64,000 nucleotides of DNA from Halobacteriales archaeon QS_8_69_26. GTDB lineage: Archaea > Halobacteriota > Halobacteria > Halobacteriales > SW-7-71-33. Location of the stretch: positions 1 through 64,000 of the forward strand of contig PXRX01000004.1 of assembly GCA_003023195.1 (NCBI GenBank), written 5' to 3'. Position numbers and translations under genes: made by a program. The notes beneath the pieces are model-generated. The model made no database searches. It was not told the origin of the DNA and saw only the letters and a program-made list of their open reading frames with translations. How positions within the stretch are numbered: position 1 is the stretch's first letter; each line of letters opens with the position of its first letter. This document shows positions 35,064-43,066 of the stretch, piece by piece.

Positions 35064-35110
35064 TGGCACCGACCCGCCGGACGTCGACCCCAACGGAGGT
35101 TCACCAATGA
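35063..35110 (+). CDS. 15-residue bridging ORF between nuoH and nuoI (uncertain)
   Basis: An ATG overlapping the nuoH stop starts a 15-codon frame whose TGA overlaps the nuoI ATG (35107). It contains a Shine-Dalgarno-like GGAGGT at 35095-35100, seven bases before the nuoI start. It may serve only to couple translation; the peptide has no visible family. Confidence 0.3.
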   Translation: MAPTRRTSTPTEVHQ

Positions 35111-35435
35111 TCGGACTGCTCAAGTCGATGGCAACGACCATGAAACACGCCCTCGACGGGAAGACGTTCACCGTCGAGTACCCGGAGGAGGCGCCCGAGG
35201 TCAGCCCCCGCTTCCGGGGGATCCACAAGTTCAGCCAGGAGCGGTGCATCTGGTGTCGCCAGTGCGAGAAGGTCTGTCCCAACGACACCATCCAGATCGT
35301 CATGGACGACCAGCGCAACGGCGAGCAGTACAAAAGAACGTCCCCTGGTACAACGACATCGACCCCCTCGAGGTTCGCGAACCCGACCGCGGGTCGTGGA
35401 TCGGCGAGGGCGAGGGCGAAGTCGACTACCAGTAG
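35107..35435 (+). pseudogene. nuoI: NADH-quinone oxidoreductase subunit I, internal deletion
   Basis: NuoI binds two [4Fe-4S] clusters (N6a, N6b). The first motif, CIWCRQCEKVCP, is intact. After RNGEQY the normal sequence with the second motif (CIYCxxCxxxCP) is missing. The C-terminal KNVPWYNDIDPLEVREPDRG to EGEVDYQ resumes in another frame at 35334 and stops at 35435. About 45 residues are missing and the reading frame is broken. Without repair, electron transfer would be abolished. A three-copy repeat array begins seven bases after the stop. Confidence 0.87.
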
Positions 35436-35441
35436 CTTCCG

Positions 35442-35550
35442 CGGATCGCTTTCGCGGACGCTTTTCCGGTCGCTCGGTCGCGGATCGCTTTCGCGGACGC
35501 TTTTCCGGTCGCTCGGTCGCGGATCGCTTTCGCGGACGCTTTTCACGTCG
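35442..35550. repeat. 39 bp tandem repeat inside the nuo operon
   Basis: CGGATCGCTTTCGCGGACGC starts at 35442, 35481 and 35520, with the third copy partial. It separates the nuoI remnant from nuoJ1, which otherwise are adjacent in haloarchaea. The rest of the 298-base gap shows no gene. Confidence 0.93.
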
Positions 35551-35733
35551 TTCCGTCATGGACTGGCCCTGCCACCCACCGCGCCACCGGGGTCCGGTTC
35601 CCCCGGGTGGTCCCGTCGGAGTGCTGCCACCGAACACCGGGGCCGGTCCGCCCGTTCGGAACGGGTGAGTTCCGGAGTCCCGAACGGGTGGTTTTCGTAA
35701 TCTTGAAACGCCGGCCGGGACGACTCACGGACA

Positions 35734-36003
35734 ATGGTATACGAGTTGATCGCGTTCGGGCTGTTCGCGGCGATAACGCTCGTGAGTGGCCTGGGCGTCG
35801 TGCTGATGGAGGACGTCTGGCACTCGGCGCTGTTGCTGGGCGTGTCGCTGTTCAGCGTCGCCGTCCACTTCGTCCTGCTGGAGGCGGAGTTCCTTGCGGC
35901 GATGCAGGTGCTCGTGTACGTCGGCGGGGTGTTGATCCTGATCACCTTCGCCGTGATGCTGACCCGTCATCGGGAAGCCGAACGGGAGGGGGTGCAAGCG
36001 TGA
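35734..36003 (+). CDS. nuoJ1: NADH-quinone oxidoreductase subunit J, N-terminal part
   Basis: An 89-residue membrane protein with three helices and the NuoJ signature VLMEDVWHSALLLGVSLFSVAV and QVLVYVGGVLILITF. Haloarchaea split NuoJ into two genes, of which this is the first. The TGA overlaps the GTG start of nuoJ2. A CTTGAAAC element about 35 bases upstream may form a secondary promoter after the repeat. Confidence 0.9.
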   Translation: MVYELIAFGLFAAITLVSGLGVVLMEDVWHSALLLGVSLFSVAVHFVLLEAEFLAAMQVLVYVGGVLILITFAVMLTRHREAEREGVQA

Positions 36004-36566
36004 CGACCCGTCCGAGCATCAAGACGGGCCGGTCACTCCTCCCCGGCGTGGTCGCGGTGGGGTTGTTCACGGTGCTCGCGTACGTCTTCTGGACCGCGCC
36101 CTTCACCGGCCGCGACGGGTTCCCGCGGGGCTTCCCCGGGAGCGAGTCCATCACGGAGAACATCGGCTATCTCCTGTTCAACCTCGTCGACCTCGCGACA
36201 ATCGACGGCGAGGGCTTTCTGGTTGCCTTCATCGTGATCGCTATCGTCCTCGACGCGGCGCTGGAGGGCGGCGTCTTCCTCGCCAAGCGCGAGAGCGAGG
36301 GGTCGCTGGTCACCGCGCTCCGCACCGAACGGGAGCCCCGCGCGGACGGCGGGACCGTCGCGGACGCGGCCGGCGGGACGGACACCGCCGACGCGGCCCC
36401 CGACGCGACCGAGGAGACCGGGACGCCAGAGGACGCGGCGGTGACCGGGGGATCCGACGCGGCCGACCCCGACGCGACCGACGGAGGCGGGTCGGACGCC
36501 GACGGCGAGTCCGGGACCGATGCGGCCGGGACGGACGCCGCCGACGGGCAGGGAGGTGACCGCTGA
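36000..36566 (+). CDS. nuoJ2: NADH-quinone oxidoreductase subunit J, C-terminal part
   Basis: A 188-residue protein. Residues about 14-33 and 72-93 are membrane helices, with the conserved ENIGYLLFNLVDL of the second NuoJ half. The C-terminal ~80 residues are a Gly/Ala/Asp-rich, probably disordered tail. It starts with GTG overlapping the nuoJ1 stop and ends overlapping the nuoK ATG by one base. Confidence 0.87.
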   Translation: MTTRPSIKTGRSLLPGVVAVGLFTVLAYVFWTAPFTGRDGFPRGFPGSESITENIGYLLFNLVDLATIDGEGFLVAFIVIAIVLDAALEGGVFLAKRESEGSLVTALRTEREPRADGGTVADAAGGTDTADAAPDATEETGTPEDAAVTGGSDAADPDATDGGGSDADGESGTDAAGTDAADGQGGDR

Positions 36567-36871
36567 TGGCGGTTCCCGTCGAGTACTACCTCCTGCTCTC
36601 CGCGGCGGTGTTCTGCGTCGGACTGTTCGGGATCCTCACCCGGCGCAACGCCCTGATGTTCCTGATGTCGGTCGAGCTGATGCTCAACGCCGCGAACATC
36701 AACTTCGTGGCGTTCAGCCAGTACTGGGGCAACCTCACCGGGCAGGTGTTCGCCCTGTTCGTCCTGGCGCTGGCGGCCGCAGAGGTCGCCATCGGCATCG
36801 GGATCATCCTGGTGCTGTACCGGAACTTCGGCGACGTGGACGTGACCCTCGCACGGGAGATGAGGTGGTAA
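36566..36871 (+). CDS. nuoK: NADH-quinone oxidoreductase subunit K
   Basis: A 101-residue membrane subunit with three helices. The NuoK pattern is clear: FLMSVELMLNAANINFVAF with the conserved Glu, and AAAEVAIGIGIILVLYR with the second buried Glu, both needed for proton pumping. Length is standard. It is one base from nuoL. Confidence 0.96.
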   Translation: MAVPVEYYLLLSAAVFCVGLFGILTRRNALMFLMSVELMLNAANINFVAFSQYWGNLTGQVFALFVLALAAAEVAIGIGIILVLYRNFGDVDVTLAREMRW

Positions 36872-36872
36872 C

Positions 36873-38951
36873 ATGAGCTTCGAGTACGCCCCCGCGATTG
36901 CGCTGCTACCGCTGGTATCGTTCGCCATCGCGCTGACCGTCGGGTCGCGGATGCCGAAGAAGGGTGCCTTCGCGGGCATCGCCGCCACCGGCGGCTCCCT
37001 GTTGCTGTCGCTGCTGGCGGTCCGGCAGGTCGCCGGCGGCGAGCATCACAACGAGGAGTTGCTGGTCTGGGCCGGCGCGGGTGCCGGCACGGAACTGGAG
37101 TTGACCTTCGGTATCCTCATCGACCCGCTGTCGGCGCTGATGTTGATCATCGTCAGCCTGGTCGCCTTCCTCGTGCACGTGTTCAGCCTCGGCTACATGA
37201 ACGACGAGGGGGAGGTCGGTCTCCCGCGGTACTACGCCGGCCTCGGCCTGTTCACGTTCTCGATGCTGGCGTTCGTCTACGCCTCGAACCTCCTGCAGGC
37301 GTTCATGTTCTTCGAACTCGTCGGCCTCTGCTCGTGGCTGCTGATCGGCTTCTGGTTCCGGGAGGCGGCACCCCCGAGCGCGGCCAAGAAGGCCTTTCTC
37401 GTGACCCGCTTCGGCGACTTCTTCTTCCTGGTCGGCGTCGTCGGGGTCGCGGTCACGTTCGCGGGCGCCACGGAGACGCCCCTGGCGTTCGCGGGCGCGG
37501 AGTCGTTCCCGGTAGTCGCCGAAGAGGTCGTCGAAGGAAGCATGGGCGCCGGCGAACTGGCGACGTTCGGCTTCGCGCCGCAAACCTGGTTCACGATCCT
37601 GGGCCTGCTGGTCCTGGGCGGGGTCGTCGGCAAGTCCGCCCAGTTCCCGCTGCACACCTGGCTCCCCGACGCGATGGAGGGTCCGACGCCGGTGTCGGCG
37701 CTCATCCACGCCGCGACGATGGTCGCGGCCGGGGTCTTCCTGGTCGCCCGGATGTACGGGTTCTACGCGGTGTCGCCCCAGGCGCTGGCCATCATCGCCT
37801 TCGTCGGCGGGTTCACGGCACTGTTCGCCGCCACCATGGGCGTCGTCAAGGACGAGATAAAGCAGGTGCTCGCGTACTCGACCATCTCGCAGTACGGGTA
37901 CATGATGCTCGCGCTGGGAGCCGGCGGCTACATCGCCGGGGTCTTCCACCTGATGACCCACGCGTTCTTCAAGGCGCTGCTGTTCCTCGGCGCCGGGTCG
38001 GTCATCATCGCGATGCACCACGAGGAGGACATGTGGAAGATGGGCGGCCTCAAGCAGAAGATGCCCGTCACTTACTGGACGTTCCTCGCAGGGTCGCTGG
38101 CGCTCGCGGGCATCTTCCCCTTCGCCGGCTTCTGGTCGAAGGACGAGGTCCTGTTCGAGGCGCTGGTCCACGGCCTGGGTGCCAGTCCCTTCCTGCTGGC
38201 GGCCTACGCGATGGGACTGCTGGCCGTGCCAGTGACGGCCTTCTACACCTTCCGGATGGTGTCGCTCACCTTCCACGGCGAGGCCCGCACCGAGGCCGCC
38301 GAGGACCCCCACGGGGTCCGGTGGAACGTCAAGTTCCCGCTGGTCGTGCTCGGCGTCCTGGCCACCGTCGCCGGGTTCCTCAACATGGTGCCGGTGGTGA
38401 AGCTCCTGGGCGCGAGTCACCTCGGCCCGATCCCGCTGGAGGCGTTGCACGACTGGCTCGCCCACGGCATCGAGGGGGTCAACGCCGAACACTACACGCT
38501 GGCCGACGAGAGCCTGACCCACGAGTTCGCCGGCTACACCGCGGGCTACGTCGGGAGCGAACTCGTGACGACGCTGCTCTCGGCCGGCCTCTCGCTGGGG
38601 CTGGCGGTCGTCGGCGCAATCGCCGGCTACCGCCTCTACGACGCACCGGACCCGACCGAACACACCGACAGGCTCGGATCGATGAAGACCGTGCTCTACG
38701 ACAACTACTACCAGGACGAGTACCAGGTCTGGCTCGCCGAGGGCGTCACCGCGCCCCTGGCACAGCTAGCGAACCGCTTCGACCAGGGCGTCGTCGACGG
38801 CGTCGTCGACGGCGTCAGTAGCGTCAGTCTCCTGTCCGGCTCCCGCGTCAGGCGGATCCAGACGGGCGTGGTCAGCAACTACGCCGCCCTCATCACGGCG
38901 GGGCTGATCGTGTTGCTCATCGCCGTCGGCGTGCTCGGGGGGTGGTTCTAG
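36873..38951 (+). CDS. nuoL: NADH-quinone oxidoreductase subunit L
   Basis: A 692-residue antiporter-like subunit with about 16 membrane helices. The proton-channel region PLHTWLPDAMEGPTPVSALIHAATMVAAG is complete, as are the FFELVGLCSWLLIGFW and MGGLKQKMP segments. The long lateral helix ends at the C-terminus. Length is near the usual ~650-690. Confidence 0.96.
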   Translation: MSFEYAPAIALLPLVSFAIALTVGSRMPKKGAFAGIAATGGSLLLSLLAVRQVAGGEHHNEELLVWAGAGAGTELELTFGILIDPLSALMLIIVSLVAFLVHVFSLGYMNDEGEVGLPRYYAGLGLFTFSMLAFVYASNLLQAFMFFELVGLCSWLLIGFWFREAAPPSAAKKAFLVTRFGDFFFLVGVVGVAVTFAGATETPLAFAGAESFPVVAEEVVEGSMGAGELATFGFAPQTWFTILGLLVLGGVVGKSAQFPLHTWLPDAMEGPTPVSALIHAATMVAAGVFLVARMYGFYAVSPQALAIIAFVGGFTALFAATMGVVKDEIKQVLAYSTISQYGYMMLALGAGGYIAGVFHLMTHAFFKALLFLGAGSVIIAMHHEEDMWKMGGLKQKMPVTYWTFLAGSLALAGIFPFAGFWSKDEVLFEALVHGLGASPFLLAAYAMGLLAVPVTAFYTFRMVSLTFHGEARTEAAEDPHGVRWNVKFPLVVLGVLATVAGFLNMVPVVKLLGASHLGPIPLEALHDWLAHGIEGVNAEHYTLADESLTHEFAGYTAGYVGSELVTTLLSAGLSLGLAVVGAIAGYRLYDAPDPTEHTDRLGSMKTVLYDNYYQDEYQVWLAEGVTAPLAQLANRFDQGVVDGVVDGVSSVSLLSGSRVRRIQTGVVSNYAALITAGLIVLLIAVGVLGGWF

Positions 38952-40519
38952 TGCTGATCGAGGCCCTCATCGCCGCCTGCCTGGTCGGCGCGGCGGTCAC
39001 GTTCATGGTCCCGGACCGGTACGCCGGGAAGGTCGGCCTGGCGGCCAGCCTCGTCCCCCTGGGGATCGCGACCTACATGTTCGCCACCTTCGAGGCGTCG
39101 GGCAACGCCCTGATGGGCGGCCAGTTGGCATTCGAGGAACAGTTCCAGTGGGTCACGCTGGGTGAGGCCTACGCGCTGAACTGGCACGTCGGCCTGGACG
39201 GCATCAGCATGCCGCTGGTGGCGCTGTCGACCGTGCTCACGTCGCTCGCCATCCTCAGCGCCTGGACCCCCATCGACGAGCGCCAGTCGCAGTTCTACGG
39301 ACTGGTGCTGTTCATGGAGGCGGCGCTCCTCGGCGTCTTCTCGGCGCTCGACTTCTTCGTCTGGTTCGTCTTCTGGGAGGGCGTCCTGGTCCCGATGTAC
39401 GTCCTCATCGGCGTCTGGGGCGGTCCCCGCCGGAAGTACGCCGCGATCAAGTTCTTCGTCTACACCAACGTCGCCAGCCTCGCGATGTTCATCGCGTTCG
39501 TCGCGCTGGTGTTCGGCCTGGGCGACGCCGTCGACACCTTCGACATGCCCGCCATCGCGGCGGCGCTGGGCGAGACGGGAATCCAGGCCGACGCCGTGCC
39601 GGTCCCCGGCCTTGACGTCGAGACGTTCAAGATCCTGGTGTTCGCCGCGCTGTTCTTCGGGTTCGGCGTGAAGGTGCCCGTCGTCCCCTGGCACACCTGG
39701 CTCCCCGACGCCCACGTCGAGGCGCCGACCCCGGTGTCGGTGCTGCTGGCCGGCGTGCTCCTGAAGATGGGGACCTACGCCATGCTCCGGTTCAACTTCA
39801 CGATGCTCGCCGACGTCGCCCGCGACCCGAACGTCGCCGTCGCGGTCGGACTGTTCGCGGCGGTCTCGGTCATCTACGGCGCGATGCTGGCGCTGGCCCA
39901 GTCCGACCTCAAGCGCATCGTCGCCTACTCCTCCGTCTCGTCGATGGGCTACGTCATCCTGGGACTGATCGCCCTGACCGTCTACGGCGTCGGCGGGGCG
40001 ACCTTCCAGATGGTGAGCCACGGGCTCATCTCCGGGCTGCTGTTCATGGTCGTCGGCGTCATCTACAACCAGACCCACACCCGGATGGTCCAGGACATGT
40101 CCGGCCTGGCCGACCGGATGCCGGTCACGGTCGGCGTGTTCGTCGCCGGCGCCTTCGCCTACATGGGCCTGCCGCTGATGAGCGGGTTCGCCGGCGAGTT
40201 CTTCGTCTTCGTCGGCTCGTTCGGCTCGCCGAACCTGCCGTCGTCACCGGTGTTCACCGCCGTCTCGATGTTCGGCATCGTCGTCGTCGCGGGCTACCTG
40301 CTGTGGGCCATGCAGCGGACCCTGTTCGGGCCGTTCCGCCTGGAGACCGACTACGAACTCGGGCGGGCGCCCGTCCAGGACGTGCTCCCGCTGCTGGCGC
40401 TGCTGGCGCTGGTCGTCCTCCTCGGGGTCGCCCCCGACCTGGCCTTCGAGATGATCCGTGACGCCGTGAATCCGATGGTGGGTGGCGAGGTCAGCGCCGC
40501 CCTGGGAGGTGGTGCCTGA
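38951..40519 (+). CDS. nuoM: NADH-quinone oxidoreductase subunit M
   Basis: A 522-residue antiporter-like membrane subunit with about 14 helices. The conserved Glu of FVFWEGVLVPMYVLIG and the channel motif PWHTWLPDAHVEAPTPVSVLLAG are present. It starts with GTG overlapping the nuoL stop by one base and ends overlapping nuoN. A full-length protein. Confidence 0.95.
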   Translation: MLIEALIAACLVGAAVTFMVPDRYAGKVGLAASLVPLGIATYMFATFEASGNALMGGQLAFEEQFQWVTLGEAYALNWHVGLDGISMPLVALSTVLTSLAILSAWTPIDERQSQFYGLVLFMEAALLGVFSALDFFVWFVFWEGVLVPMYVLIGVWGGPRRKYAAIKFFVYTNVASLAMFIAFVALVFGLGDAVDTFDMPAIAAALGETGIQADAVPVPGLDVETFKILVFAALFFGFGVKVPVVPWHTWLPDAHVEAPTPVSVLLAGVLLKMGTYAMLRFNFTMLADVARDPNVAVAVGLFAAVSVIYGAMLALAQSDLKRIVAYSSVSSMGYVILGLIALTVYGVGGATFQMVSHGLISGLLFMVVGVIYNQTHTRMVQDMSGLADRMPVTVGVFVAGAFAYMGLPLMSGFAGEFFVFVGSFGSPNLPSSPVFTAVSMFGIVVVAGYLLWAMQRTLFGPFRLETDYELGRAPVQDVLPLLALLALVVLLGVAPDLAFEMIRDAVNPMVGGEVSAALGGGA

Positions 40520-42066
40520 TGGCGCTCCCGCGCTGGACGGCCCTGGCGCCGGTGTTGCTGTTCGCGCTCACCGGAATGCTCGTGTTGCTGGTCGACACGT
40601 TCTTCCCGGACACCCGGCGGCGCTCGGTCCTCTCGGGGCTGAGCACGCTCGGGTCGCTTGCCGCCGTCGCCGTCTCGGGGTGGTTCATCCTCTCCGGGCC
40701 GGGGACGGCGTTCCCGCCCGCGCCGGACTCCGGTGCCACCGAGGGCGGCCCGATCCTCCTGTTCCAGGGACAACTCACCGTCGACGCGATGGCCCTGCTG
40801 TTCTTCGTGGTCGTCGGGAGCGTCGCCGCCCTCGTCTCCATCGCCAGCTACGACTACCTGGAGGAACACTCCTACCAGGGTGCTTACTACTCGCTGGTGA
40901 TGCTGGCGGCGACCGGGATGGCGCTGATGGCGACGGCCAACAGCCTCGCGGTGGCGTTCATCGCCCTCGAGCTCTCCAGTCTCCCGTCGTACGCGCTCGT
41001 CGCCTACCTCAAGCAGAACCGCGGCAGCGTCGAGGCCGGGCTGAAGTACTTCCTGGTCGGCGCGCTGTCCTCGGCGGTGCTGGTCTATGGCATCAGCCTC
41101 GTCTACGGGACCACCGGCGCCCTCGGGTTCGACGCCGTCGCCGCCGCGCTCTCGGGCGTGGACGACGCCGGCCTGAACGGCGCGCTGGGGGTCGGCGTCC
41201 TGATGGTGCTCGGCGGGTTCGCGTTCAAGACCGCCTCGGTGCCGTTCCACTTCTGGGCGCCGGAGGCCTACGAGGGATCGCCCGCTCCCATCTCGGCGTT
41301 CCTCTCGTCGGCCTCCAAGGCGGCGGGGTTCGCGCTCGCCATCCGCGTGTTCGTGACCGCGTTCCCGCCCGAGGTGATGCTGGAGACCCTGGGGATCGAC
41401 TGGGTGTTCGCGTTCCAGGTGCTGGCCATCGTGACGATGACGGTCGGTAACTTCGCCGCCGCCACCCAGGAGGAGGTCAAGCGGATGCTGGCCTACTCCT
41501 CGGTGGGCCACGCCGGCTACGTGCTCATCGGCCTGGCGGCGCTCGCGCCCACGGCGTCGGGTGCGAACACCGACGTCGTCCTCGGGGCCAGCATGATGCA
41601 CCTCGTCGTCTACGGGTTCATGAACACCGGCGCGTTCCTGTTCGTCGCGATGGTCGAGTACTGGGGCCTCGGCCGCACCTTCGAGGACTACAACGGCCTC
41701 GCGACCCGGGCACCGGTCGCCTGCCTCGCGATGACCGTCTGCCTGTTCAGTCTCGCCGGCCTGCCCATCGGCGGCGGGTTCATGTCGAAGTTCGTGCTGT
41801 TCTTCGGCGCGGTCAACGCCGGGTTCTGGTGGCTCGCCGCCGTCGGCGCCATCAACAGCGCCCTCTCGCTGTACTACTACGCCCGCGTGGTCAAGGCGAT
41901 GTGGATCGAGGACCCGGCCGACGACCTCGAGATCACCCGCCAGCCCCTCGGCCTCTACGCGGCGGTGGTCGCGGCCGCCCTCCTGACGGTGCTCGCCCTG
42001 CCCGCGTTCGGGTTCGTCTCCGAGGTGGCCGTCGACGCCGCCGCCTCCCTGCTCCCCGGGGCCTGA
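40519..42066 (+). CDS. nuoN: NADH-quinone oxidoreductase subunit N
   Basis: A 515-residue antiporter-like subunit with about 14 helices and the motif FHFWAPEAYEGSPAPISAFLS. It completes the membrane arm of complex I and is the last gene of the operon. A 154-base gap follows to the convergent neighbour, containing motif site B. Confidence 0.95.
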   Translation: MALPRWTALAPVLLFALTGMLVLLVDTFFPDTRRRSVLSGLSTLGSLAAVAVSGWFILSGPGTAFPPAPDSGATEGGPILLFQGQLTVDAMALLFFVVVGSVAALVSIASYDYLEEHSYQGAYYSLVMLAATGMALMATANSLAVAFIALELSSLPSYALVAYLKQNRGSVEAGLKYFLVGALSSAVLVYGISLVYGTTGALGFDAVAAALSGVDDAGLNGALGVGVLMVLGGFAFKTASVPFHFWAPEAYEGSPAPISAFLSSASKAAGFALAIRVFVTAFPPEVMLETLGIDWVFAFQVLAIVTMTVGNFAAATQEEVKRMLAYSSVGHAGYVLIGLAALAPTASGANTDVVLGASMMHLVVYGFMNTGAFLFVAMVEYWGLGRTFEDYNGLATRAPVACLAMTVCLFSLAGLPIGGGFMSKFVLFFGAVNAGFWWLAAVGAINSALSLYYYARVVKAMWIEDPADDLEITRQPLGLYAAVVAAALLTVLALPAFGFVSEVAVDAAASLLPGA

Positions 42067-42162
42067 CATCCCGGACTCCTCCGGGTTCGCGGATCCGAGT
42101 CCGTAGCTACGGTCACGCTTCTCGCCGGGCGCTCTCTCGCCCACGAACGGGCGGAGGAATCG

Positions 42163-42182
42163 TTACAGTAACTGTACAGTAT
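42163..42182. promoter_or_regulatory. TTAC-GTAA direct repeat, site B
   Basis: TTACAGTAA at 42163-42171 and GTACAGTAT at 42174-42182, again with an 11-base period. Unlike sites A and C, it lies between two convergent genes (nuoN and the 42221 gene), so its function there is not a simple promoter role. Confidence 0.5.
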
Positions 42183-42220
42183 AGTGTCGTCCCCCGATCC
42201 TCGCCCGACCCGTCCTCCCC

Positions 42221-42928
42221 CTACCCGTCCTCGGCCTCGGTTTCGCCGTCACCCGCGTCCGGTTCGGCTGGGGCGGTGGACTCGGCGGGGTCCTGTCGAT
42301 CCGTGGCACCCCCGCCGGCCTCGATGGCCTCGACCAGTCCCGCCGGGTCGTCGGTGGGCAGGAATCCGGGCGGTCCCTCGCCCACCGTCAACGGACCGGC
42401 GATCCCCGGCCCCGGAAGGACGGCGGGGAACCGCGGGCGGGGGCCGTCGTCCAGTTCGACCAGGACGCCGGGCCGGTCGGGGAGGGTCGCCGGGCCGGCG
42501 GGCCACCCCGTCCGTCGGGGGCCGCCGAACCCGTCAAGTGGGTCCCCCTCGGGACCGGTCGGCGGGTGCGACCGTGGCCGCTCGACCACCTCGGTGCCAG
42601 TGATCCGGTCCAGTGGAACGGTGGTCGGGTCGTCCCCGAGGCGTTCGGGGGCGACCCCCCGGACGAGGTTCCCGTCGGCGACGACGGTGTCGGTCCGGGC
42701 CCGGAGGACGGGCAGGCCGGTCGCGGCGGCGACGACCGCGATGAGGAGGGCGATGGCGGCGACGCCGACCGACCCAGTCAGGAGGGCCAGCCCCGCCATC
42801 ACGGCCGCCCCGACCGCGGCGAACGCCGGGACCGCCCGGTAGCCGGGCTGGATCCGCGGACGGCCGCGCTCCTCGAACTCGGGTTCCTCCATCGCCGGGG
42901 CCTCGAACTCGGCTCCGTCCATCGCCAT
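42221..42928 (-). CDS. Membrane protein with PH-like domain, unknown
   Basis: A 235-residue protein. Residues about 30-75 form two adjacent hydrophobic helices (AVPAFAAVGAAVMAGLALL and VAAIALLIAVVAAATGL). The remaining part is beta-rich with VVADGNLVRGVAPERLGD, like the PH-like domain of bPH2-type membrane proteins, but I am not certain. The C-terminus is acidic and disordered. It is convergent with nuoN and divergent from the peptidase. Confidence 0.65.
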   Translation of the reverse strand: MAMDGAEFEAPAMEEPEFEERGRPRIQPGYRAVPAFAAVGAAVMAGLALLTGSVGVAAIALLIAVVAAATGLPVLRARTDTVVADGNLVRGVAPERLGDDPTTVPLDRITGTEVVERPRSHPPTGPEGDPLDGFGGPRRTGWPAGPATLPDRPGVLVELDDGPRPRFPAVLPGPGIAGPLTVGEGPPGFLPTDDPAGLVEAIEAGGGATDRQDPAESTAPAEPDAGDGETEAEDG

Positions 42929-43066
42929 CGCCGGGAGTAGTCCCCGCGGGCGCAAAAAGCGGGTGGTCTCGGTGACCGGGCGGTCGTCCTCTCCCTGTCT
43001 TCCACCGACGCCGCGGGCGTCTGCCGATGGCGGTAGACACAAGGGCCAGGGGCCGTAGCCGAGGGT

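Noticed and set aside
35107-35700. 197-codon continuous frame at nuoI
   Set aside because: After EQY it reads the wrong frame and passes through the repeat array; the real C-terminus lies in another frame and stops at 35435.
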